A stretch of 64,000 nucleotides of DNA from Bacillus sp. MUM 116 (GTDB taxonomy: Bacteria; Bacillota; Bacilli; Bacillales; Cytobacillaceae), in NCBI RefSeq assembly GCF_001866655.1, contig NZ_MLYR01000037.1, positions 1 to 64,000 of the forward strand, given 5' to 3'. This document shows positions 50,099 to 57,416 of this stretch, piece by piece. Both the position numbers and the translations under genes were made by a program. Below the pieces are notes generated by a model that saw only the letters and a program-made list of their open reading frames with translations, was not told the DNA's origin and did no database searches. The number at the start of each line of letters is the position of its first letter. Positions within the stretch are counted from its first letter, which is position 1.

Positions 50099-51064
50099 AT
50101 GAACGAGTCTTTGACTGCAAAACAGCCATTGGCTGGAAATAATGTTATCAATCAACTTGCCTTTGTTGTGAACGATATTGAACAGGCATCAGAGGCATTT
50201 TCAAAACTTTTGGGGATACCAATGCCTAAATGGTTTTTAACAGGAGATCGCACTGTTTCAAAGGTAGTTTTTCGAGGGGAACCTACTGATTCCCGAAGTA
50301 AACTTGTTTTTATGAACACCCCGACTGTACAATTTGAATTAATTGAGCCGAATAATGAACCAGGAACAATAAGGGAGTTCCGGGATACGGTTGGAGAGGG
50401 AATTCATCATATTGCCTTTGATGTTGATTCGATAAAAAATACCCTCCCTGTTTTTGAGGAGAACGGTTATCCGCTCCTCCAAAGCGGGGAATTTACCTCT
50501 AGCGATGGCCGATACGTTTATGTGGACACACTAAAGGAACATAAGACTTTAGTTGAATTGCTTGAAAGTGCTGAACCAAGGGATACTGCTCCAAGTACTG
50601 AGATATTCACTCCACTCCTTGGCACGAATAAAGTAGAACAGCTGGCGATCGTTGTGAAAGATTTAGATGCGGCGGCTGAAGCATATTGTAAGTTGTTAGG
50701 TGTGGAAAAACCGCCAGTAATCCAATCAGGTCCAAGTGAGGTTACTCAGGTTGTTTTTGAAGGGAAACTAACTGAGGGAAAATCCCAGTATATGTTTATA
50801 AATACCCCGCTAATACAACTAGAGTTAATTGAACCCGGGGAATCCCCAAGCACATGGAAAAAACACCTTGATACATATGGGGAAGGTATCCATCATATTT
50901 CATTTGTTGTAGAGGATATGAATGGAAAAATAAAAATGCTTGAGGATATGGGCTATCCGGTCATCCAAAGGGGAAACTTCTGGAATGGTAAAGGGCGGTA
51001 TGCTTACCTGGATACTACTTCAACATTTAAAGTAATTATAGAATTGCTAGAAAAATATTCATAA
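50099..51064 (+). CDS. VOC-family protein with two tandem homologous halves
   Basis: The 321-residue protein contains two VOC units related to each other: residues about 15-155 and 175-320. Parallel segments include INQLAFVVNDIEQASEAFSK against VEQLAIVVKDLDAAAEAYCK, and GEGIHHIAFDVDS against GEGIHHISFVVED. Each half carries an HH pair and a late Glu, like methylmalonyl-CoA epimerase or lyase-type VOC proteins. Its role may be an isomerase or lyase of the ring-cleavage pathway. It is the last gene of the operon. Confidence 0.82.
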   Translation: MNESLTAKQPLAGNNVINQLAFVVNDIEQASEAFSKLLGIPMPKWFLTGDRTVSKVVFRGEPTDSRSKLVFMNTPTVQFELIEPNNEPGTIREFRDTVGEGIHHIAFDVDSIKNTLPVFEENGYPLLQSGEFTSSDGRYVYVDTLKEHKTLVELLESAEPRDTAPSTEIFTPLLGTNKVEQLAIVVKDLDAAAEAYCKLLGVEKPPVIQSGPSEVTQVVFEGKLTEGKSQYMFINTPLIQLELIEPGESPSTWKKHLDTYGEGIHHISFVVEDMNGKIKMLEDMGYPVIQRGNFWNGKGRYAYLDTTSTFKVIIELLEKYS

Positions 51065-51092
51065 AAAACCAGCTTTTGAGCTGGTTTTTTAT
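51064..51092 (+). terminator. Terminator of the aromatic-degradation operon
   Basis: AAAACCAGCT pairs with AGCTGGTTTT, followed by TTATT. Confidence 0.9.
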
Positions 51093-51167
51093 TGTTTTAA
51101 AAGGTGAACTAAGGTTCACTTTTTATGCGTATTATAATATCATTTATAGGTGAAGACTTAAAGAGTT

Positions 51168-51199
51168 TAAAAAAAGGACCTGCCACCTACGGCAGATCC
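51168..51199 (-). terminator. Terminator of the minus-strand MFS gene
   Basis: GGACCTGCC pairs with GGCAGATCC. On the minus strand the stem is followed by TTTTTTT. Confidence 0.85.
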
Positions 51200-51209
51200 T
51201 CCTATCATA

Positions 51210-52445
51210 TCAATGGCCAACTTCAGCGTTATCGACATGTTTTATATGTTTTTGATTAAGTGCAATAAAGATAACGGATATCAAAACAAACGCTGCTCCA
51301 ACATAAAATGGTACGCTCGAGTTATACCATTCAGCCAATTTTCCGGCAAAATATGGAGCAATCGCACCACCGATGAAACGTAAAAAGCTGTACGCAGCAG
51401 ACGCAGTAGAGCGTTCAACAGGAGCAGAGTTCATTACTGCAGTTGTAATTAGCGTGTTGTTATTTCCTAATAATGCTCCGGCAACAATAACGGCTGCAAT
51501 TATGACCCATTGTGTAGATGTCCAGATTCCCATGACAGCTAACACAACTGCAAACAAGGTTAACATGAAACACATGGATTTTACGGTTCCAAACCGTTTT
51601 TGAAGAATTGGTGCCATAAAAACAGAGGTAACAGCAAGTAAAATGCCCCATCCAAGGAAAACAAAGCCGATACCATGTTCATCCAGCCCCATAACAAACG
51701 GAGCGAAAGCTAGCAATGTAAAGAAACCAAAGTTGTATAATGCAGCTGCTATACCAAAAACTAATAAGGAACGGTGTTTTAAGGCTTTGAATGGATCTTT
51801 CAGAGATGTTTTAGTTTGCGATATATTTCTCGGTTTTGCATTTGGCATTAAGGTAATAAGACCAATAAATGCAATGACCATTAAGGAAGCCACACCTAAA
51901 AAAGGACCTCTCCAAGACATAGCTCCAAGCCAGCCGCCGAGTAGTGGACCAACTGAAATCCCCAGACCAATCGCTGCTTCGTACAAAATAATGGCTTTTG
52001 CTGTACCACTATTAGATAGTGAGACAATTGCAGCTAAGGCAGTGGCAACAAATAGTGCATTTCCCAGTCCCCAGCCGCCGCGAAGGCCGACAAGTGCCCA
52101 AATATTATTTGATAACCCGCCTAGTAGTGAGAATACTGCAATGATAATAATCCCGGTGAGCAATGTCCATTTAATTCCAAGCCTTGAAGAAACCAAACCG
52201 GTAATCAACATGGCAACGGCCATAACAGCATTATAACTTGTAAATAAAAGAGACGTTTGACTTGGCGTAGCATGGAGTTTTTCACTGATGGTTACAAGAA
52301 TTGGGTCAACAAGACCTAAACCCATGAAGGCTATAATACAAGCAAAAAAGACAGCCCAAACTGCCCGCGGTTGACCTTTTTTAACTGATGCTTTCGAAGT
52401 CGAATCTGCCTGTGAAGAAGTGACAGATTGTGGTGTTGAAGACAT
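51210..52445 (-). CDS. MFS transporter (DHA1-like exporter)
   Basis: The 411-residue transporter has 12 predicted helices. LFTSYNAVMAVAMLITGLVS in TM2 is followed by SRLGIKWTL (loop 2-3 motif), and GPLLGGWLGAMSWRGPFLG in TM5 is the antiporter motif C region, so it is an H+-driven exporter. The ATG at 52445 has AAAGGGG eight bases upstream; the longer frame to 52559 overlaps the CBS gene and is not needed. It is co-oriented with the CBS gene and divergent from the MarR gene at 53162, its likely repressor. Confidence 0.87.
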   Translation of the reverse strand: MSSTPQSVTSSQADSTSKASVKKGQPRAVWAVFFACIIAFMGLGLVDPILVTISEKLHATPSQTSLLFTSYNAVMAVAMLITGLVSSRLGIKWTLLTGIIIIAVFSLLGGLSNNIWALVGLRGGWGLGNALFVATALAAIVSLSNSGTAKAIILYEAAIGLGISVGPLLGGWLGAMSWRGPFLGVASLMVIAFIGLITLMPNAKPRNISQTKTSLKDPFKALKHRSLLVFGIAAALYNFGFFTLLAFAPFVMGLDEHGIGFVFLGWGILLAVTSVFMAPILQKRFGTVKSMCFMLTLFAVVLAVMGIWTSTQWVIIAAVIVAGALLGNNNTLITTAVMNSAPVERSTASAAYSFLRFIGGAIAPYFAGKLAEWYNSSVPFYVGAAFVLISVIFIALNQKHIKHVDNAEVGH

Positions 52446-52482
52446 ATACATTTCCCCTTTGTTTTTATCTGTTTTTTTAAAA

Positions 52483-52938
52483 TTAAAGAAGTCCTTTAAA
52501 TGAATTTCGGATGACATCCCCGCGGCTAATGATTCCAACCAAAACGCCGTTTCGTACAACCGGAACTTTTTTAATTTGTTTTTTTCCTAAAATTGCCGCA
52601 ATGTTTTCCATTTCCTCATCCCATGAAACTTGATAAACTTTGGTTTTAGCAATTTCCATTACATTTAACGCCAAAATTTTTTGTTCTCTTTCCTCGAAAT
52701 CCTCATTATCTCCTTTTATAACAAAGGCATAGTAGAAAGAGTCGACGATTCGGTCTTCATGTTTACCTATATAACGAAGAATATCGCCATCACTCACATA
52801 GCCAACTATTTCGTTCCGGTCGTTAACAACCGGTAAACCGCTGATACCATGCTCGATAAATTTTTCAATAACAGAACGTACCGTATCTGAATCCTTCACT
52901 TTGTGGACTTGGCTAATCATAATTTCATGTGCAAGCAT
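52483..52938 (-). CDS. Tandem CBS-domain protein
   Basis: The 151-residue protein consists of two CBS motifs (residues 8-65 and 95-150): VRSVIEKFIEHGISGLPVVN and IAAILGKKQIKKVPVVRNGV, each followed by a GYVSDGD or GIISRGD turn typical of adenosyl-ligand binding. There is no enzymatic domain. AAAAGGGGGGG precedes the ATG. It is transcribed with the MFS gene 37 bases downstream and may sense AMP, ATP or AdoMet. Confidence 0.88.
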   Translation of the reverse strand: MLAHEIMISQVHKVKDSDTVRSVIEKFIEHGISGLPVVNDRNEIVGYVSDGDILRYIGKHEDRIVDSFYYAFVIKGDNEDFEEREQKILALNVMEIAKTKVYQVSWDEEMENIAAILGKKQIKKVPVVRNGVLVGIISRGDVIRNSFKGLL

Positions 52939-52980
52939 GTCATTCCCCCCCTTTTGTAAAAAGCTTCACATATAAAAAAG

Positions 52981-53014
52981 TTGTATTATAAAAGTATATA
53001 TTTGTATTATACAA
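52981..53014. promoter_or_regulatory. Candidate MarR operator between the CBS/MFS and MarR genes
   Basis: TTGTATTATACAA (53002-53014) is a perfect 13-bp odd palindrome. A half copy TTGTATTATA begins at 52981, 21 bases away (two helical turns). It lies upstream of the minus-strand CBS gene. Confidence 0.5.
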
Positions 53015-53161
53015 CCATTTATATCGTTGTCAATAGTATATTCCAAGTTCTGGATATTTTTTACAGTTTGTTATACCGCTAAATAGATTATTTATTTTAA
53101 AAAAATATTCCGTATGGTAACATGTGATAGAGAGCATTGACTAAAGTGAGGTGGATTAAAC

Positions 53162-53584
53162 ATGAGAGATAATCCGGTGGAAATCATTGACCTTGAGCTG
53201 GCAATCCTAATTCGCCGCGTCACTTCAGCTAATCGAAAAATTGGCCATCTTGATCGGTCCGCCTATCTTTTATTACACCGAATTATTGCAAAAGGACCTG
53301 CAGGCACTAAGCTTCTAGCAGAAGAATTCCAACTTGATATTTCTACTGTAAGCCGGCAAACTGCTGCTCTTGAACAAAAAGGATATGTTTACCGAATACC
53401 AGACCCTTTGGATGGCAGGGCTTACAGCCTTCAGATAACAGATTTGGGGAAAAAGGAATTTCTTGAGCACCAGGAGGCACGGATAGAGTTAATCGGAAAA
53501 AATTTAGAGGCCTGGTCTGATGAAGAACGGCAACTATTTGGACAGCTTTTACGAAAATACAATCGTTCTGCAGTACCTACCTAA
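53162..53584 (+). CDS. MarR-family transcriptional regulator
   Basis: The 140-residue MarR protein has a recognition segment near residues 48-80 (GTKLLAEEFQLDISTVSRQT) and the wing RIPDPLDGRAYSLQITDLGK. It is divergent from the CBS-MFS pair and is the likely repressor of the exporter through the palindrome at 53002. A terminator follows at once. Confidence 0.92.
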   Translation: MRDNPVEIIDLELAILIRRVTSANRKIGHLDRSAYLLLHRIIAKGPAGTKLLAEEFQLDISTVSRQTAALEQKGYVYRIPDPLDGRAYSLQITDLGKKEFLEHQEARIELIGKNLEAWSDEERQLFGQLLRKYNRSAVPT

Positions 53585-53622
53585 ACCGAACAATGTGAGA
53601 CATTGTTTGGTTTTTATTTTTT
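53584..53622 (+). terminator. Terminator of the MarR gene
   Basis: AACAATGT and ACATTGTT with flanking CC/GG pairs around GAG, followed by TTTTTATTTTTT. Confidence 0.85.
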
Positions 53623-53629
53623 AGCCCAA

Positions 53630-53655
53630 AAAAAGGAAGCTCAAAAAAGCTCCCT
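53630..53655 (-). terminator. Terminator of the deacetylase gene
   Basis: GGAAGCT and AGCTCCC around five A. On the minus strand it is followed by a run of T; it overlaps the stop codon. Confidence 0.7.
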
Positions 53656-54790
53656 ACCATGAATGCACCAATGCCGCAAATTGATTGATGGTCGTTGAAT
53701 TTGAAATCCGCACCCGCCTCATCAGCAGCATTTCATCAGCCTCACCTTTTTCAATAAATTGTCCTGGCTTTGTGGTTGTTGCATATTGATAATATTTTTT
53801 TGTTTCTTCAACAACAGTAGAATCCACATGACCGAAAGGATACGCAATGGCAATGACGGGTTTTCCGGTTACCTGCTCAATTTTTTCTTTGGACCCCTCA
53901 AGTTCCTCTTCATAATTTGTAATCTTCGGAAGGTCGGCATGTGACATTGTATGGGACTGAATCGAGAATATCCCGGAATCCGCCATTTCTTTTATATCAG
54001 CTGAAGAAAGCCGTGAAGGATTTTTATCAATTGACCCGGCAATGACATATTCAGTCGCAGCGGGATGAAAAGTGTTATCCTGTAATTTTTGTAGAATCCA
54101 AAATGCCTTCAGATTGTTTTTCATTCCATCATCAAAAGTAACAAGCACCGGTTTGTTTACTTTATTAACTTCTCGCCAATTTTCGAATGTCAGGAATGTA
54201 TAACCATGATCCTTTAAATAACGCATCTGTTCTTCAAAGTTTGCTGGTGAGACGAACAACTCCTGCATTCCGACCCCTTTGTAGTCATCAATAGCATGAT
54301 ACATTAGAATAGGGATATGCTGTTGGAAGGTTAAAGTAGTTTTTGCAAGAAGCTTTTCAACACCATCTTCTTGAACGGAATAGGCCTCTACATGGTACTC
54401 TCCTCGTTTTCCGGAAAATTCATTCGTATCAAATAAGAATGAAAAATCTTCAGCAGTGTCCGTCGAAGTAAAGGTTTTCATATTTTCCGGACCATCTGCT
54501 GTACGCCATATATGGTAGCGGATTCCTGAAACATTTTCTTTCAGATCTTCAGTTGTAATTGTTGCATTTGTTGATTCAAAAGTTAAAGGACTTATTGAAA
54601 TAGTAGCTTTCGGTTGAAAAATAGGCCGATTGCCCACTTCAGGCACAGAATCGTCTGTGAATGTTGCCTCCGTTTTCTTCGTATGAGTAATCTGCTTATT
54701 TTCCTTACTCATTTTAGCCTTTGCTTCTTTTAAGCTGCATCCTGCAAGTAATGTAGTGCAAATAAAGGCGAAGAGGATTAACTTGTTCAT
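53654..54790 (-). CDS. Polysaccharide deacetylase lipoprotein
   Basis: The 378-residue protein has signal peptide and lipobox LLAGCSLKEAK (Cys near 18). An Ig/CalX-like beta region is expected at about 40-170. A NodB homology domain covers 175-378: PILMYHAIDD near 170, the metal Asp motif LVTFDDGMKNN near 217, SHTMSHADL (two His ligands) near 281 and AYPFGHVD near 320. It should remove N-acetyl groups from envelope polysaccharide or peptidoglycan outside the membrane. The ATG at 54790 has AAGGATGG at good distance; three codons earlier is an alternative. Confidence 0.87.
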   Translation of the reverse strand: MNKLILFAFICTTLLAGCSLKEAKAKMSKENKQITHTKKTEATFTDDSVPEVGNRPIFQPKATISISPLTFESTNATITTEDLKENVSGIRYHIWRTADGPENMKTFTSTDTAEDFSFLFDTNEFSGKRGEYHVEAYSVQEDGVEKLLAKTTLTFQQHIPILMYHAIDDYKGVGMQELFVSPANFEEQMRYLKDHGYTFLTFENWREVNKVNKPVLVTFDDGMKNNLKAFWILQKLQDNTFHPAATEYVIAGSIDKNPSRLSSADIKEMADSGIFSIQSHTMSHADLPKITNYEEELEGSKEKIEQVTGKPVIAIAYPFGHVDSTVVEETKKYYQYATTTKPGQFIEKGEADEMLLMRRVRISNSTTINQFAALVHSW

Positions 54791-54923
54791 TAAATCCATC
54801 CTTGTAATATAGTAATCTCGGTGATAATCATATCATTTTGCTAGTAGGAAGGATATATCGATTTATAGATTTTTATAGGTAAAATAGTCTAGTTCTATCA
54901 TGTACTACGAGCGGACCCGTTCT

Positions 54924-55244
54924 TTAGCTTTTCCCTTCATTAATGGATCGAAAGATTTGTGTATACATACTTCCCTGAACAACATTTTCTAAAAAAAATT
55001 CACTGATTAGTTTTAAGTATTCATCATCATCAAACATTTTTTTGTTTTGTAATTCCATTTCTGCCAATCCCTCATAAGTGGAAAAAAAGGAATATGTATG
55101 ATCCTTTCCAGAAACAGGAGTTAAGATTTCTACTTTATGATTATAATTTTCATTCCGAAAAGTTTTAATCTCTTTTAAATTTTCAATCGCTTCTTTAAAT
55201 TTATCCTGTTTAATTTCGAATGTTTGGTAAACAAACACAGTCAT
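54924..55244 (-). CDS. Hypothetical small protein, possible dimeric alpha/beta-barrel fold
   Basis: The predicted protein has 106 residues from the ATG at 55244, preceded by CAGGGGG. The pattern of a short strand (TVFVYQTFEIKQ), helix (DKFKEAIENLKEIKTFRNEN), strands and a helix resembles the ABM/NIPSNAP type, but no family motif is certain. It has no signal peptide. It is monocistronic between the deacetylase and the GntP gene. Confidence 0.6.
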   Translation of the reverse strand: MTVFVYQTFEIKQDKFKEAIENLKEIKTFRNENYNHKVEILTPVSGKDHTYSFFSTYEGLAEMELQNKKMFDDDEYLKLISEFFLENVVQGSMYTQIFRSINEGKS

Positions 55245-55400
55245 TGTTTTACCCCCTGAAAAATGATGAACAGACATAGCTTTAACCTTTCCGAAACCTT
55301 TTTTATTATGCGCTGAAATATTTTTGTATTTCCACTTACTTCATGGTAAACAATACAACTAATTCTAGGGAAGATTAGGAACCAAGGATGGTGAATGTAA

Positions 55401-56726
55401 TTGGATACTTACTTGATTTTGATGACAGTCATTTCCATTCTTATTGTCGTTGTAGGAGTGTCGGTATTTAAGTGGCATGCGTTTATTAGTTTACTCGTAG
55501 CCAGCATGTTCTTAGCATTAGTGGCAAGGGTCCCACTAGATAAGATTGTTGCAGCCTACGAGACAGGAGTTGGCAGTGTTTTAGGACATTTAATTGGAAT
55601 TCTGGCCCTGGGTACCATTTTGGGAAAAATGATGGCCGATTCTGGTGCAGGGATACAAATCGCGGAATTTTTTATTCGTTCTTTTGGTGTTAAGAACCTG
55701 CCGTGGGCGATGCTGCTTTCAGGTTTTATTATTGGGATTCCTGTATTTTTTGAAGTAGGGATCTTAATTTTATTACCATTAGTCATATCAATTTGGAAAA
55801 CTTCAAAACAAAATATTTTACTCATCGCCCTGCCCTGTATAACAGGTTTATCGGTTGTTCACGGACTTGTACCACCACATCCTGGTGCACTGGCGGCGAT
55901 TAGTATTTATAAAGCCAATCTTGGAAAAGTTCTTATCTATTCACTTATTGTGGCGATTATTCCGGCAATATTAGCGGGGCCTTTGTTTGCAAAATGGATT
56001 CACAAACGAGTAATTCCTGAAGGGGAGCCGGAATTAATTAGAATTGAAAACAGATCTACCTCTTTACCTGGTACAGGGATTTCTTTTTTCATCATCTTAC
56101 TGCCAGTTATTTTGATGGTGTTATCGGCGATTGCACCCTATTTGGGATTAACTTCTGGTTTAATGAAGTTTTTTACCTTTATTGGAAGTCCTGTAATAGC
56201 GCTACTAATTTCAGTGTTTGTAGCTTATTATTTCCTTGGGATGCGCAAAGGGATGGACCGAAACCTACTTAAAAAATTAACAGAAGAATGCTTGCTCCCG
56301 ATTGGTTCTATTGCGCTTATTATTGGTGCCGGCGGGGGATTTAAAGGTATCTTAATTGAGAGTGGGGTAGGGGACACTATCGCAAAAATGGCCGATAATT
56401 TATCGTTGTCCCCACTAGTTCTAGCTTTTATGATCGCAGGCCTAATTCGAATTGCCACCGGCTCCGCTACGGTTGCCCTTACGACTGCGGCCGGAATCGT
56501 ATCCCCGGTCATTCAGCATATGTCGGGAGTTAACCTTGAATTGCTGGTAATTGTAACAGGTGCAGGGTCATTAATGTTTTCACATGTGAATGATGCCGGG
56601 TTCTGGATGGTGAAAGAATATTTAGGGCTAACGGTAGCAGAAACCTTCAAAACGTGGACAGTTTTAGAAACGATTCTTTCTTTTATCGCTTTTGCGGTTG
56701 CAATGATTTTAGATGCGATTCTATAA
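55401..56726 (+). CDS. GntP-family gluconate/organic acid:H+ symporter
   Basis: The 441-residue membrane protein has 12-14 hydrophobic segments. GTILGKMMADSGAGIQIAEF near residue 72, GIPVFFEVGILILLPLV near 112, VVHGLVPPHPGALAAI near 152 and FSHVNDAGFWMVKEYLGLTV near 393 are the GntP signatures. The substrate may be gluconate or another polar acid; no gluconate kinase gene is near. The start is a TTG at 55401, nine bases after AAGGATGG. A MITE-like element follows 17 bases downstream. Confidence 0.92.
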   Translation: MDTYLILMTVISILIVVVGVSVFKWHAFISLLVASMFLALVARVPLDKIVAAYETGVGSVLGHLIGILALGTILGKMMADSGAGIQIAEFFIRSFGVKNLPWAMLLSGFIIGIPVFFEVGILILLPLVISIWKTSKQNILLIALPCITGLSVVHGLVPPHPGALAAISIYKANLGKVLIYSLIVAIIPAILAGPLFAKWIHKRVIPEGEPELIRIENRSTSLPGTGISFFIILLPVILMVLSAIAPYLGLTSGLMKFFTFIGSPVIALLISVFVAYYFLGMRKGMDRNLLKKLTEECLLPIGSIALIIGAGGGFKGILIESGVGDTIAKMADNLSLSPLVLAFMIAGLIRIATGSATVALTTAAGIVSPVIQHMSGVNLELLVIVTGAGSLMFSHVNDAGFWMVKEYLGLTVAETFKTWTVLETILSFIAFAVAMILDAIL

Positions 56727-56743
56727 ATCGGACTTTTTAGTAA

Positions 56744-56930
56744 GACTGTGTTAAATGACCTTGTTGATTTTTAAACCTTGTTGATTGAAGCGGAAGGCAC
56801 AAAGACTCCTGCGGGAGTACGGTGCAGGGGAGACCCCACAAGGAGCGTAAGCGACGAGGAGGCTCCCCGGACCATCCTAAGGTGCGCGAAGTGCCTGGAG
56901 CGGAAATCAAAAGACAAATTTAACACAGCC
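56744..56930. mobile_element. 187-bp MITE-like element with 8-bp target site duplication
   Basis: The element begins GACTGTGTTAAAT and ends ATTTAACACAGCC, inverted repeats with one mismatch; the match resumes internally with TTGATTT/AAATCAA. It is flanked on both sides by TTTAGTAA (56736-56743 and 56931-56938), an exact 8-bp direct repeat. The interior is GC-rich, with segments such as GACTCCTGCGGGAG and GCCTGGAGCGGAAATCAA that recall an interspersed element of Bacillaceae. It has no coding capacity, so it would be mobilised in trans. Confidence 0.8.
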
Positions 56931-56939
56931 TTTAGTAAA

Positions 56940-56965
56940 AAAAACCCTTCACATGAAAGGGTTTT
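56940..56965 (-). terminator. Terminator of the zinc-ribbon gene
   Basis: AAAACCCTT pairs with AAGGGTTTT around a short loop. On the minus strand eight T follow. Confidence 0.8.
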
Positions 56966-56979
56966 CAAATTTTATTAGG

Positions 56980-57186
56980 TTATCTCGTTTCCTCCCAATC
57001 TGTATAGGTACCGCTGCCTTGACAGCCGGGGCATTCAAAGGAGTTAAAATAAGCAAATTCATTATACGGATAAACAGTGTAGCCTCTGCCTTGGCAATCA
57101 GGACATTTGCCTTGGTCTTTCATATTGGAGACAAAATTTTGATATCTGTTCTCTCTCCATTGATTATAGGAGTTGAGTAATCCCAT
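56980..57186 (-). CDS. Small DnaJ-type zinc-ribbon protein
   Basis: The 68-residue protein has two CxxCxGxG repeats, CPDCQGRGY and CPGCQGSGTY, spaced by about 23 residues, enough for one zinc site as in the DnaJ central domain. The N-terminus is helical and charged (YNQWRENRYQNFVSNMKDQ). AGGTGA lies five bases before the ATG at 57186. Related small Bacillus proteins are known to me only as conserved hypotheticals. Confidence 0.75.
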   Translation of the reverse strand: MGLLNSYNQWRENRYQNFVSNMKDQGKCPDCQGRGYTVYPYNEFAYFNSFECPGCQGSGTYTDWEETR

Positions 57187-57388
57187 TTCAATCACCTCAG
57201 TTTTTCATTAGTATGAGTAAAAAATGGAATTTTTATGCTCGTATATTTCAGCTAAAAACATAAATTGGTTGTATTATTAGATCCCATTGCGGAGAATTTT
57301 ATTTAATTGATATAATGGTTCATGTCTTGAAAAGTAATACTCTTATTAATAGTTTATGTATTACCGCTCAAGTTTGTGAAATAATATT

Positions 57389-57410
57389 CGACAAAATTCG
57401 GGTGGTGACA
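57389..57410. repeat. Dispersed palindromic repeat, half copy D
   Basis: CGACAAAATTCGGGTGGTGA matches the left arm and core of copies A to C, but the right arm is missing. It ends seven bases before the ATG of the methyltransferase gene, and its GGTGGTGA probably acts as the ribosome binding site. Confidence 0.7.
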
Positions 57411-57416
57411 AGCATT

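Noticed and set aside
51643-52236. 197-codon open frame on the plus strand
   Set aside because: It is antisense to the minus-strand MFS gene, whose 12-helix protein and start site are clear.
52446-52559. Extended N-terminus of the minus-strand MFS protein
   Set aside because: It overlaps the CBS gene in another frame and ignores the AAAGGGG site placed correctly for the ATG at 52445.
57315-57416. 34-codon N-terminal extension of the methyltransferase fusion
   Set aside because: It would be translated through the half palindromic repeat and has no ribosome site; the ATG at 57417 begins the recognisable domain.
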